64,000 nucleotides of DNA from assembly GCF_003997935.1 (NCBI RefSeq), contig NZ_RZQL01000002.1:1-64000 (forward strand). The letters run 5' to 3'. A model generated the notes under the pieces. The model ran no database searches. It worked only from the letters and a program-made list of their open reading frames with translations, and was not told the origin of the DNA. The position numbers were made by a program, and so were the translations under genes. The stretch's first letter is position 1. Each line of letters starts with the position of its first letter. The DNA comes from Mesorhizobium sp. M7A.F.Ca.US.006.01.1.1. Lineage in GTDB: Bacteria; Pseudomonadota; Alphaproteobacteria; Rhizobiales; Rhizobiaceae. Positions 24,369 through 33,086 of the stretch are shown here, in pieces.

Positions 24369-26438
24369 CTAATCCGCCGCCAGCGCCGTGACCTCGCGGC
24401 GGAAGGGCAGTGCGTCGCCGATATCGGCTTCGTCCAGCTCGCGGGCGAAGCGGTGGCCGGCGTAGGTTGCCCAGGCGATCGGACCCGGCGCCTCGGCATC
24501 GCCGATGATTTTGATCGAGCGGATGCCGCTATCGGCCCATTGATCTCGCCGCGCCTTCAGTTCGCACCAGACGCCATCGTCCTGTTGGCGCGACGTCACG
24601 AGCACGACGGCGTCCGCGGCGAAGTCGCATTGGCTGCCCGTATAGGCGCACGCCGTGGCGACACCGCCCGGCACGATGCGCGTCACGGTCCGGTTCAGCA
24701 CGATCTCGACGCCGAGCTCGGCCAGCCGGCGGTGGATGGCGCCCTGCTCCAGCGTGTTGCGGGTCCAGTCGGACACATAGGCCGACGGCGTCACCAGCGT
24801 CACCTTCGTGCCCTGGCGCGCCATCAGCTCGGCCAGGACACCGCCCATGTAATAGTGGTCGTCGTCGAACAGCACGACGCTGCCGGTCGGCACATTGCCG
24901 CCCATCAGATCGTCCGGCGTGTAGACCGGCATGGCCGGGTCCACCGGCATCGGCACGACATGCGCGCGCGCCACGCCGTCGCGGAGCCAAGTCGAGCCGG
25001 TGGCGATGGCAATGTTTTGAAAGCCGAAGGCCAGGATGTCGTCGGCCGACAATCGGCTTTCGAAATAGACGTCGACATTGTGCATCTGGCTGATCTGGTA
25101 CTGGCGATAGTCGCGCACCCGCCCCCATGCCGAGAGACCGGGCAAGCGGCACTCGCGCGCCACCCGGCCGCCAAGCTCGGTGCCGGCTTCGGCGATGGCC
25201 ACCTGATAGCCGCGCAGGCCGAGCGCACGCGCCGCCTCCAACCCTGCAGGGCCGGCGCCGACGATCAGCACGCTGTCGCTGTCGCCCTTGGCCTGCATGC
25301 GTTCGGGATGCCAGCCCTTGCGCCACTCCTCCATGAAGGTCGGGTTCTGCGTGCAGCGCGAGATCGACATGGTCATGTCGCCGGTGATGCAGATGTTGCA
25401 GCCGATGCATTCGCGAATGTCCTCGATACGCCCCTCCTCCACCTTCTTCGGCAGGAAGGGATCCGCAATCGACGGGCGCGCGCAGCCGATGAAATCGAGC
25501 GTACCGGACTTGATCATCTTCACCATCACGTCCGGCGAGGTGAAACGACCGACGCCGACCACCGGCTTCGAGGTCAGCTTCTTGATGCCGGACACAAGGC
25601 TCTCCTGCGCGCCCTCCTCCTTGAACCGCGACGGCCCCGAACAATCCTCCCAGGCGCCATGCGCCAGATCCCAGAGGTCAGGCAGGTCCGCATGCATCTC
25701 GATCATGTCGCGCACTTCGGAATTGGCGAAGCCGAGTTCGCCGATCATCTCGTCCAGCGACAGCCGCAGCGTCAGGCCGCACGTGTCGCCGATGGCGTCC
25801 CTGCCCTCTTCGATCAGCTCGCGCATCAGCCGCGAGCGGTTCTCCAGCGAGCCGCCATATTCGTCGCTGCGCTGGTTGGTGGCGGTGGACAGGAAGTGCT
25901 GGATGATGCCGAAGCCATGCGCGCCGTAGAGGCACACCAGATCGAAGCCCGCGAGCCTCGCCCGTTTGAAGGCATTGCGGTGCCAGCGGCGCAGGTCGCG
26001 TATATCCTGCTTGTCCATGGCGCGCGCCTGCACCGGATCGTTGGTGAAGGTGCGAATGGGCAGGGCCGACGGTCCGCGCGGCACTTCCTTGGTGTAGAGG
26101 TTAGGTCCGTTGATGCCTGAATAGGCCAGTTGGATGCCGGCCAGCGCGCCATGCTGATGCATAGCCTTGGCCATCTTCGCCAGTGCCGGGATATCGGCAT
26201 CGTCCCACAGCCTGAGCTCGATGAAGGGCGTGATCTCCGATGTATGGTGCATCTCGGTCTGCTCGGTGAAGATGACACCCCAGCCGCCTTCCGACTTGAT
26301 GCGGCGCATCTCGGCCGCGGCCGAAGGGTCGCGATAGCCGCCGCCATTGCAATGCGGCACCTGATAGAAGCGGTTCTTGGCGGTCACCGGACCGATCTTC
26401 ACAGGCTCGAACAGAATGTCATAGCGCGGATCGCGCAT
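24369..26438 (-). CDS. 6-S-cysteinyl-FMN / 4Fe-4S amine dehydrogenase, histamine dehydrogenase-like
   Basis: A 689-residue enzyme of the trimethylamine dehydrogenase family: N-terminal FMN TIM barrel, [4Fe-4S] motif CIGCNIC...C, then an ADP/FAD-binding domain (VLIVGAGPAGLEAARALG). From ATG at 26438 (SD AGGAAGG) the numbering matches TMADH exactly: Cys30 (PHC, covalent FMN) is present, and the YGAH active-site pair is kept. Gln60 replaces the bowl Tyr60, and Asp stands where TMADH has Trp355 (four residues after the third cluster Cys). Gln and Asp at these places are what I recall for histamine dehydrogenase, so an amine other than trimethylamine is expected. Divergent from the M20 gene. Confidence 0.85.
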   Translation of the reverse strand: MRDPRYDILFEPVKIGPVTAKNRFYQVPHCNGGGYRDPSAAAEMRRIKSEGGWGVIFTEQTEMHHTSEITPFIELRLWDDADIPALAKMAKAMHQHGALAGIQLAYSGINGPNLYTKEVPRGPSALPIRTFTNDPVQARAMDKQDIRDLRRWHRNAFKRARLAGFDLVCLYGAHGFGIIQHFLSTATNQRSDEYGGSLENRSRLMRELIEEGRDAIGDTCGLTLRLSLDEMIGELGFANSEVRDMIEMHADLPDLWDLAHGAWEDCSGPSRFKEEGAQESLVSGIKKLTSKPVVGVGRFTSPDVMVKMIKSGTLDFIGCARPSIADPFLPKKVEEGRIEDIRECIGCNICITGDMTMSISRCTQNPTFMEEWRKGWHPERMQAKGDSDSVLIVGAGPAGLEAARALGLRGYQVAIAEAGTELGGRVARECRLPGLSAWGRVRDYRQYQISQMHNVDVYFESRLSADDILAFGFQNIAIATGSTWLRDGVARAHVVPMPVDPAMPVYTPDDLMGGNVPTGSVVLFDDDHYYMGGVLAELMARQGTKVTLVTPSAYVSDWTRNTLEQGAIHRRLAELGVEIVLNRTVTRIVPGGVATACAYTGSQCDFAADAVVLVTSRQQDDGVWCELKARRDQWADSGIRSIKIIGDAEAPGPIAWATYAGHRFARELDEADIGDALPFRREVTALAAD

Positions 26439-26585
26439 GGAATTTGCCTTCCTGCCAGTGTCGCCTTGCCACATGCTCGATCATGGTTTCGAGCCGTGGC
26501 GCAAGTCGGCCGGCCAGTGGGTGATGCCGTGAGACCATTCATAAGTTGCAGCGGGCGCCGGAAAACAACAGATTTCTTCTGTGCC

Positions 26586-26604
26586 GATTAGGCCGCGCCT
26601 AATC
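26586..26604. promoter_or_regulatory. LysR-type operator GATTAGGC-N3-GCCTAATC
   Basis: Perfect 8-bp arms lie in the 274-bp divergent region between the amine dehydrogenase and the M20 deacylase. Its core TTAGG-N5-CCTAA also fits the T-N11-A rule for LysR regulators. The same core recurs at 37739-37753 upstream of the ABC binding-protein gene. A further perfect small repeat, ACAGA-N5-TCTGT, lies at 26569-26583. Confidence 0.6.
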
Positions 26605-26712
26605 GCGTTCACCCGGATTAGCATCCGCTGAATTTCGGCTGAGCCAAATGCGACTTCAAGGCCACCGCTGCGCGATGTTAGATAGCGCCACGGCCAATGA
26701 GACACAAGACGC

Positions 26713-27879
26713 ATGGACAGCATCCAGATCCTTGAAAAGCTGCTCGCATTCCCGACGGTGAGCCGCGACTCGAACCTCGCCCTCATCGGCTACGTGGCGG
26801 AGCCGCTGGACGCGCATGGCATTGCTTGCCAGATCATCCACAGCGAGGACGGCCACAAAGCCAATTTGTTTGCCACCATCGGACCGACTGATGCTTCCGG
26901 CATCATGCTGTCCGGTCACACCGACGTCGTTCCGGTCGACGGCCAGGCCTGGACGCTGCCGCCCTTCGAGATGACCAACCGCGACGGCAAGCTTTACGGA
27001 CGCGGCGCGGCCGACATGAAGGGCTTCGTCGCCTGCGCGCTCGCCGCGTGCCTCAAGGCCGCGAAAATGACGCTGAAGACGCCGCTGCACCTGGCACTCT
27101 CCTACGACGAGGAGATCGGCTGCATCGGCGTGCGCAGCCTGATCGACACGCTGCGAGCGGCCCCGCATCGGCCGTTGCTATGCATCGTCGGCGAGCCGAC
27201 CGATATGCAGGTGGCGACGGGGCACAAGGGGAAGCTTGCCGCACGCGCGCTTTGCAAGGGGCGCGAGGGCCATTCGGCGCTGGCCCCGCTGGCGCTCAAC
27301 GCCATCCATCTCGGCTGCGATTTCGTCGCCGCCTTGCGCCGCGAACAGGACCGGCTGGTGCGCGATGGCGCCCGCGACGGCGACGGCGACTACGACATTG
27401 CCTACACGACCGTCCATGTCGGCAAGATCAACGCCGGCGTGGCGCTGAACATCGTCCCGAACCTTTGCCAGGTCGACTTCGAAATCCGCAATGTCGCGGC
27501 CGACGATCCGCACGAGATTCTCGACCGCCTGCGCGAGGAGGCTGCTCGTATTGCTTTCGAAGCCTCGACCATCGCGCCCGAGGCGGCAATCGACATCGAC
27601 ATCACCAACACCTATCCAGGCTTGGACACGCCAGCCAGTTCGCAAGTTGTCGCCTTCGTCAAATCGCTGACCGGCGCCAACAACACCATCAAGGTCGCCT
27701 TCGGCACGGAAGGCGGCCTGTTCAGCCGCGATCTCGGCACGCCTACGGTCGTGTGCGGACCGGGATCGATGGCGCAGGGACACAAGCCGGACGAATTCGT
27801 CAGCGTCGAGCAGATGCGCCGCTGCGACGCCATGCTGGAAAAATTGCTGCAACGGCTTGCCGACCAGCAGCTGGCTTAA
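26713..27879 (+). CDS. argE: M20 family deacylase, acetylornithine deacetylase-like (ArgE)
   Basis: Zinc-dependent cytoplasmic amidase of 388 residues. Metal-binding motifs: SGHTDVVPVDGQ (His, about residue 75), GRGAADMKGF (bridging Asp), YDEEIGCIG (catalytic Glu and ligand), GEPTDMQVATGHKG, and a C-terminal GSMAQGHKPDEFV. This pattern is that of ArgE, which frees ornithine from N-acetylornithine. In this neighbourhood of amine catabolism genes it could instead act on another N-acyl amino acid such as N-formylaspartate. It is the only plus-strand gene in this block, so it may be independent. Confidence 0.82.
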   Translation: MDSIQILEKLLAFPTVSRDSNLALIGYVAEPLDAHGIACQIIHSEDGHKANLFATIGPTDASGIMLSGHTDVVPVDGQAWTLPPFEMTNRDGKLYGRGAADMKGFVACALAACLKAAKMTLKTPLHLALSYDEEIGCIGVRSLIDTLRAAPHRPLLCIVGEPTDMQVATGHKGKLAARALCKGREGHSALAPLALNAIHLGCDFVAALRREQDRLVRDGARDGDGDYDIAYTTVHVGKINAGVALNIVPNLCQVDFEIRNVAADDPHEILDRLREEAARIAFEASTIAPEAAIDIDITNTYPGLDTPASSQVVAFVKSLTGANNTIKVAFGTEGGLFSRDLGTPTVVCGPGSMAQGHKPDEFVSVEQMRRCDAMLEKLLQRLADQQLA

Positions 27880-27886
27880 CCGGGCG

Positions 27887-28843
27887 CTACTTCTGTGGAA
27901 GCGCTGCCTGGCCGACGGCCCGCTCGGCGCCGAACACACCTTGCTCGACGACAAAATGCCGGCAGTGGTCGATGAACGCCTGGGCGGTTTGCGTGCGGTG
28001 TTCGGAATTGGGCAAGGCGACGCCCATGGTCAGCGGCCGCAGATCACCATCCAGCGGCACGAACACCAGCGGCTTGCCGTCCGGCGCCAGCGTGTTGAGC
28101 GGCCGCATATTGGCGATGCCGTAGCCGAAGCCGTTGGCCACCATGGAGCGCATGACCGCGATATCGCCGGTGCGCTCGGCAATGTTGGGCCGTATTCCCC
28201 GCTGGTGGAATGCCGACAGGAAATATTCGCGGCTGTACGGCAAGTCGAGCAGCACCATCGGCTCGTCGGCCAGCTCTTCCGTCGTGATCGACGCCTTGGC
28301 CGCGAAGCGATGCCCAGCCGGCAGCATGACATAGGCCGGCACCAGCATCAGCGGCTCGAAGGTCATGTCCTGCGACAGTTCGAGATCGTAGGTCAAGGCA
28401 AGGTCGATTTCGCCGCGCTGCAGCATCTCGAGCAATTGCCCCTGATTGCGCTCGAACTGGCGCACGCGCACATCGGGATAAGCGCGCTCGAACCGCATGC
28501 GCAGCGCCGGCAGCACGATCTGCGCAAAGGTCAGCAGGCATCCCACCGCCAGCGGGCCGCGCACCTTCTCGGCAAAATCGCCGGCGACGTCATGCAAGGC
28601 GTCGGCATCGTTGAGCAGCCGCGCGGCTTCCTTCAGGAAGATGCGGCCGCCGGCGGTGAGCGAGAGGCCGTGCGAATGCTTGCGGACAAAAAGCTGGACA
28701 CCGAACTCGGTTTCCAACTGCGCGATCGAGGCCGAAATCGAGGGCGGCGAGACATTGACCTGTTCGGCCGCCTTGGCGATGGAGCCGGCTTCGCCCACGG
28801 CGACGAAATATTCCAACTGTCTGAGCGTGAAGCGTAGCGGCAT
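27887..28843 (-). CDS. LysR family transcriptional regulator
   Basis: A 318-residue LysR protein. The winged helix-turn-helix is at residues 1-60 (LRQLEYFVAVGEAGSIAKAAEQVNVSPPSISASIAQLE), followed by a periplasmic-binder-like effector domain starting near residue 90. It lies 7 bases from the convergent M20 gene and downstream of an aldehyde dehydrogenase. The TTAGG-N5-CCTAA palindromes at 26588-26602 and 37739-37753 fit LysR boxes and make this protein the best candidate regulator of the amine dehydrogenase and the ABC operon. Confidence 0.88.
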   Translation of the reverse strand: MPLRFTLRQLEYFVAVGEAGSIAKAAEQVNVSPPSISASIAQLETEFGVQLFVRKHSHGLSLTAGGRIFLKEAARLLNDADALHDVAGDFAEKVRGPLAVGCLLTFAQIVLPALRMRFERAYPDVRVRQFERNQGQLLEMLQRGEIDLALTYDLELSQDMTFEPLMLVPAYVMLPAGHRFAAKASITTEELADEPMVLLDLPYSREYFLSAFHQRGIRPNIAERTGDIAVMRSMVANGFGYGIANMRPLNTLAPDGKPLVFVPLDGDLRPLTMGVALPNSEHRTQTAQAFIDHCRHFVVEQGVFGAERAVGQAALPQK

Positions 28844-28884
28844 GGCTGGCTATGTTGCCGGTTTGAGGGCTTCGATCAAGCTTA

Positions 28885-28985
28885 ATGCATGTCGCGCAAA
28901 AGTGGCCCCGGTTTTGCGCAAACGACATGCATGGAGCAAAGGCCTAAAGCGCATCGCTTGAATCCGTTCAATCGCGACGCGCTTA
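28885..28985. repeat. Rhizobial-type intergenic palindromic repeat
   Basis: Two neighbouring inverted repeats fill the gap between LysR and the aldehyde dehydrogenase. The first has arms ATGCATGTCG (28885-28894) and CGACATGCAT (28923-28932), with further pairing inside (CGCAAAA and TTTTGCG). The second runs from AAGCGC (28947) to GCGCTT (28984). I recognise this two-hairpin composition from the dispersed repeats of Rhizobium and Mesorhizobium genomes. No second copy is visible in this window. Confidence 0.7.
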
Positions 28986-28993
28986 TGCGCCCA

Positions 28994-30484
28994 TCAGTAT
29001 CTAATCCATGTCGTTTTGAGCGCGGTGTACTTGTCGAGCGCATGCAGCGACAGGTCGCGGCCGAAGCCCGATTGCTTGAAGCCGCCGAACGGCGTCATCA
29101 GGCTCAGCGCATCGACCGTGTTGACGGAAACCGTGCCGGCATGCAGCCGGCCGGCGACGCGGTGCGCGCGCGACAGGCTGTCGGTCCACAGCGATGCGGC
29201 GAGCCCGTATGGGCTGTCATTGGCGATGCGGATCGCGTCGGCCTCGTCGTCGAAGGCGATGACCGAAAGCACCGGCCCGAAGATCTCGTCGCGAGCGATC
29301 GGATCGGCGGGCGCGACATCGTCGAAGATGGTTGGCTGGACAAAGCTGCCACGCCCGTTGACCGTCACCAGATCGCCACCCGCAACCAGGCGCGCGGTCT
29401 TCTTGCCGGCCTCGACGAAGCGCATGACATTGGCCGCGTGGCGGCTATCGACCATGGCGCCCATTTTCGAAGCCGGATCGAGCGGATCGCCAGGCTGCGT
29501 GACCGCCGCACGTTGCACCAGTTTCTCCACCAAGGCGTCCTTGATGCCGCGCTGGACGAGCAGGCGTGAATTGGCGGAACAGACCTCGCCCTGGTTGAAG
29601 AAGATGCCGAAGGCCGCCATATCGGCCGCCGCATCGAGATCCCTGCAGTCGGCAAAGACGAGGTTGGGGCTCTTGCCCCCGGTTTCCAGCCAGACCTGCT
29701 TCATGTTCGATTGGCCGGAGTACTGCAGGAACAGCTTGCCCACGGCAGTCGAACCGGTGAAGGCGAGACAATCCACATCCATGTGGCGGCCAAGCGCCTG
29801 GCCGGCGGTTTCGCCAAGGCCGGGCACGACATTGAGCACGCCGGCAGGCAGGCCCGCTTCAACAGCCAGTTCCGCCAGGAGCAGGGCCGACAGAGGCGAC
29901 TGCTCGGCGGGTTTCAGCACCACCGAATTGCCCGCCGCCAGCGCCGGCGCGCACTTCCAGGTCGCCATGTCGAGCGGGAAGTTCCACGGCACCACTGCGC
30001 CGACCACGCCAAGCGGCTCGCGCCGCACCAGCACCAGATCGCCTTCGCCGGTCGGCGCCACCTCGCCATAGATCTTGTCTATGGCCTCGCCATACCATTG
30101 GAAGATCGCCGCCGAGCCGGGGACGTCGACCGAGGCTGCATCCCTGACGAGTTTGCCCATGTCGAGCGATTCAAGCAGGGCCAGTTCATGCAGGTTTTCG
30201 CGCAGCAACTGCGCCAGCCGCAGCAACACCTCCTTGCGGTGCGCCGGGCTGGTGCGCGACCAGACGCCGGCGTTGAAGCTGCGCCTAGCCGCGGCAACCG
30301 CCAGATCGATGTCTTCCTCGCCACAAGACGCCACCTCGGCCAGCACGTCACCGGTCGCCGGATTGACGCTGGCAAAGGTCCGGCCCGAACGCGCCGCGAC
30401 CGTCTTGCCGTCGATGAACGCCTTGTCACGAAAACGGATCGCGGACGCCTTGCCGATCCAGTCCTTGTGGCTGAGTTCGCTCAT
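28994..30484 (-). CDS. Aldehyde dehydrogenase, PuuC-like
   Basis: NAD(P)-dependent aldehyde dehydrogenase of 496 residues, closely resembling PuuC (gamma-glutamyl-gamma-aminobutyraldehyde dehydrogenase). Motifs: PWNFPLDMATWK (about residue 167), cofactor loop FTGSTAVGK, catalytic Glu in LETGGKSPNLVF, nucleophile Cys in NQGEVCSANSR, and the ending PFGGFKQSGFGRD. It likely oxidises the aldehyde made by an amine-oxidising neighbour. If the dehydrogenase at 24369-26438 acts on histamine, imidazole acetaldehyde is a candidate. It follows the DUF1028 gene by 21 bases. Confidence 0.9.
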   Translation of the reverse strand: MSELSHKDWIGKASAIRFRDKAFIDGKTVAARSGRTFASVNPATGDVLAEVASCGEEDIDLAVAAARRSFNAGVWSRTSPAHRKEVLLRLAQLLRENLHELALLESLDMGKLVRDAASVDVPGSAAIFQWYGEAIDKIYGEVAPTGEGDLVLVRREPLGVVGAVVPWNFPLDMATWKCAPALAAGNSVVLKPAEQSPLSALLLAELAVEAGLPAGVLNVVPGLGETAGQALGRHMDVDCLAFTGSTAVGKLFLQYSGQSNMKQVWLETGGKSPNLVFADCRDLDAAADMAAFGIFFNQGEVCSANSRLLVQRGIKDALVEKLVQRAAVTQPGDPLDPASKMGAMVDSRHAANVMRFVEAGKKTARLVAGGDLVTVNGRGSFVQPTIFDDVAPADPIARDEIFGPVLSVIAFDDEADAIRIANDSPYGLAASLWTDSLSRAHRVAGRLHAGTVSVNTVDALSLMTPFGGFKQSGFGRDLSLHALDKYTALKTTWIRY

Positions 30485-30505
30485 CGCAGGTGACCCCTGT
30501 CTTGA

Positions 30506-31180
30506 CTATTCGTCGCCCGGCACGCCGTAGCTCGGCGCATCGGAAGGGTTTATGGCGCGGGTCACGTAGGCATCGAGCTGTGGCTTATAGAGTTCCCACA
30601 GCGCCGCCAGTTGCTCGATAGGGCAATCGTCGGTCCAGTCGCAGCGCAGGTCGGCCACCGGCCACGCCACCTCACGCACCAGCTTCATGCCGGCGGAATG
30701 GACAGGACCGGCTTCTCCGCCGGCTTTCAGCGCGGCGCGCATGGTCGCGATGAGGCGGTCGGCGAGATGCCCCTCGGACGCCAGGAAGGCCTCGACCATG
30801 GCCTGTGGCACGCCGTCATGGGCCAGCATGTTGCCGCCGCAGGCGACATTTTCCGCACGCGCCTCCGCCCAGATGCCAAGCGCCCTGGGTCCTGAATGGA
30901 TCGCGGTCGATCCAGCGGCGTCGACAGCCAGCACCTGCCGGTATTCGGGATAGGCACCGGTGCGCTTCAATATGGCAATCGCCTCTGCCGCCGACGCGCC
31001 CCGCGCCAGCAATTCGAGGCCTCGCAGCCCAAGCGTCGGGTCGGTGACGTTCTGGCTGGCAATGGCGCCGACGCCAGCCTGCGCATAGGCGCAGCGCGCC
31101 GCGACAGCAGGCGATGAGGAGGACACCGCGACCCCGAACATGCCGGTCCGGCTGCACCGCGCTACTATGGAAAAGGTCAT
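30506..31180 (-). CDS. DUF1028 family protein
   Basis: A 224-residue protein starting MTFSIVARCSRTGMFGVAVSSS, the typical DUF1028 beginning (an Ntn-hydrolase-like fold has been suggested for the family). Further family features are GVGAIASQNVTDPTLG (about residues 38-53), the small-residue-rich centre, and a C-terminal WELYKPQLDAYVTRAINP. The start at 31180 lies 5 bases after the stop of the Rid-family gene. The long frame to 31381 only reads the Rid gene out of frame. DUF1028 genes often stand beside Rid and amino-acid deacylase genes, as here. The reaction is unknown. Confidence 0.8.
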   Translation of the reverse strand: MTFSIVARCSRTGMFGVAVSSSSPAVAARCAYAQAGVGAIASQNVTDPTLGLRGLELLARGASAAEAIAILKRTGAYPEYRQVLAVDAAGSTAIHSGPRALGIWAEARAENVACGGNMLAHDGVPQAMVEAFLASEGHLADRLIATMRAALKAGGEAGPVHSAGMKLVREVAWPVADLRCDWTDDCPIEQLAALWELYKPQLDAYVTRAINPSDAPSYGVPGDE

Positions 31181-31185
31181 CGCTA

Positions 31186-31602
31186 TTAATCCGGGATAAC
31201 GGCGGTGCCGTCGATCTCGACCAGCCAGTCCGGCCGCGCCAGGGCCTGCACGACAAGGCCGGTCGAAACGGGATGCACGCCTTTGATGTACTCGCCCATG
31301 GTGCGGTAGACCGCCTCGCGATGGCGTACATCGGTGATGTAGACCACCACCTTGACCAGGTGCTCCATGGTGCCGCCGCACTCCTCGATCAGCTGGCGGA
31401 TGTTCTGCATCACCTTGTGCGTCTGCTCGACTGGATCATGGCTGTCGATGTTCTTGGCCGTGTCGAGGTCCTGCGGGCACTGGCCGCGCAGATAGACGGT
31501 CCTGCCGCCCCGCGTAACGACCGCCTGGCAGAGATCATTGTCGAGCTTCTGCTCGGGATAGGTGTCCTTGGTGTTGAACTTGCGAATTCTTGTATGCGCC
31601 AT
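31186..31602 (-). CDS. Rid (YjgF/YER057c/UK114) family protein lacking the catalytic Arg
   Basis: A 138-residue protein of the Rid superfamily starting at ATG 31602 with GGAG 7 bases upstream. It has GRTVYLRGQCPQDLD (about residue 35) and HKVMQNIRQLIEECGGTMEHLVKVVVYITD, the conserved core. At the position of the PAR(S/T) motif, whose Arg binds the substrate carboxylate in true RidA enamine deaminases, this protein has PVST. It is therefore probably not a standard 2-aminoacrylate deaminase but a member of another Rid subfamily. It is followed by the DUF1028 gene. Confidence 0.85.
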   Translation of the reverse strand: MAHTRIRKFNTKDTYPEQKLDNDLCQAVVTRGGRTVYLRGQCPQDLDTAKNIDSHDPVEQTHKVMQNIRQLIEECGGTMEHLVKVVVYITDVRHREAVYRTMGEYIKGVHPVSTGLVVQALARPDWLVEIDGTAVIPD

Positions 31603-31657
31603 CTTGGTCTCCGTCGGATCAGGCTCGAGGTCGGGACATCCGTTTGAGGTGCCGTGT

Positions 31658-32932
31658 CTATGCCACCTTGGTCTCGCGCTTTGCGGACTCATGGTAGGCT
31701 AGGTACTTGCGCTGCGTGGAAATATGGTCGGCCACATGCTGGGCGTCGTGCCAGACGCCCCAGATGAAGCTCGACCCCCTGCGCGATTGCCAAGGCAGGC
31801 CAAGAAAATAGATCCCGGGCTCGGTCGACACACCGCGCTGATGCTTCGGCTTGCCCTTTTCGTCGAACACATCGACCTTCAGCCAGTTGTAATCAACGGT
31901 GAATCCCGTCGCCCAGATGATCGAACCTATCCCGGCTTCAGACAGGTTCAGAGCGAGAATGGGATCGGTCATGCATTGCGGGTCCGGCCCAATCTTGCGG
32001 GCCTCAGGCTCCGGGGGAAGGTCGAGGCCGTTGCGGGCGACATAGGCATCTGCCTCGTCCAGAACCGACATGTAATTCGCATCGCCGCACGCGATATTCT
32101 TGGCCAGATCGGGCGCGAAGGTCATGACACCGTGCCTGTAGGATTCGGTCCGGCCAACCAGCGTCATCCCTCGCGCGGCAAGGCGCCGGAAGTCGATCGT
32201 CTGGCCGCCACGCGCGCCGCTCACCGCGATGGTGACATGTTCGGTGCCGGGCGCCGGCGCCTGCGCGTCCCACTTGCCCAAAACCCCCAGCCACCAGCAG
32301 AAGTCACGCTCGCGATAGGCCCGCGGCGGCCGGTCGTGCGGCCCGACCGAGAGATAGACGCGCCGTCCCGCACGTTGGAGTTCGTCGGCGATCTGCACCC
32401 CCGAAGACCCGGAGCCGACCACCAGCACCGCCCCTTCGGGCAGTTGGCCGGGATTGCGATAGGCGCTGGAATGGATCTGCATAGGCCCGGCATCCCAGGG
32501 AACGACGGCCGGGATGACCGGATGCTGGAAAGCGCCGGTGGCGGCAACCACGCTCCTGGCTTCGATCTGGCCATCCGAGGTTTCGACCCGGAAGCCGGGA
32601 CGGCCGACAAGCCTTTGCACATTCCTGACCTCCACGCCGCAGCGGATGGGCGCCGCGATCATGTCGGCGTAAGCGACAAAATAGTCGGCGACCTTCTCCT
32701 TGCCGATAAAGGCATCCGGACCGGCATTGGGAAATTCCATGCCGGGAAAACGGTCATGCCAGGCGGGACCATTGGCGACCAGCGAGTCCCATCTTTCGGT
32801 GCGCCAGCGTTCGGCGATACGGTCCCTCTCGAGGACGAGATGAGGCACGCCGCACTTGCTCAGATGCTCGCTCATCGCCAACCCCGCCTGGCCGCCGCCA
32901 ACAACAAGCGTGTCTACTGTTTCGACTGGCAT
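31658..32932 (-). CDS. Flavin-dependent monooxygenase (CzcO/FMO-like)
   Basis: A 424-residue FAD/NADPH protein. The FAD Rossmann motif is TLVVGGGQAGLAMSEHLS (residues 8-25), with the typical ERWRTERWDSLVANGPAWHDRFPG stretch around residues 42-65. The FMO-type MQIHSSAYRN and the NADPH motif VLVVGSGSSGVQIADEL follow (about residues 150-172). Such enzymes oxygenate amines or carbonyl compounds. With an amine dehydrogenase and an aldehyde dehydrogenase nearby it could hydroxylate a ring intermediate, but no substrate can be assigned. Confidence 0.82.
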   Translation of the reverse strand: MPVETVDTLVVGGGQAGLAMSEHLSKCGVPHLVLERDRIAERWRTERWDSLVANGPAWHDRFPGMEFPNAGPDAFIGKEKVADYFVAYADMIAAPIRCGVEVRNVQRLVGRPGFRVETSDGQIEARSVVAATGAFQHPVIPAVVPWDAGPMQIHSSAYRNPGQLPEGAVLVVGSGSSGVQIADELQRAGRRVYLSVGPHDRPPRAYRERDFCWWLGVLGKWDAQAPAPGTEHVTIAVSGARGGQTIDFRRLAARGMTLVGRTESYRHGVMTFAPDLAKNIACGDANYMSVLDEADAYVARNGLDLPPEPEARKIGPDPQCMTDPILALNLSEAGIGSIIWATGFTVDYNWLKVDVFDEKGKPKHQRGVSTEPGIYFLGLPWQSRRGSSFIWGVWHDAQHVADHISTQRKYLAYHESAKRETKVA

Positions 32933-33086
32933 TTCAGCGGCCCTTTCTGGCTCTCCCCGAGAGTTTCTGCGGATGCGGCGGAGGTCTGATCATTGGTTTA
33001 GTGGAGGGACCGGACAGCGAAAATTACGATTTCATGTGGCAGTGGTTAGCTTGTCCCTAAATGCCGAATAGGCCGCGCGCAGACGG

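Noticed and set aside
30506-31381. A longer DUF1028 frame beginning at 31381.
   Set aside because: The first 67 codons overlap the Rid-family gene out of frame. The conserved DUF1028 N-terminus MTFSIVARCS begins at 31180.
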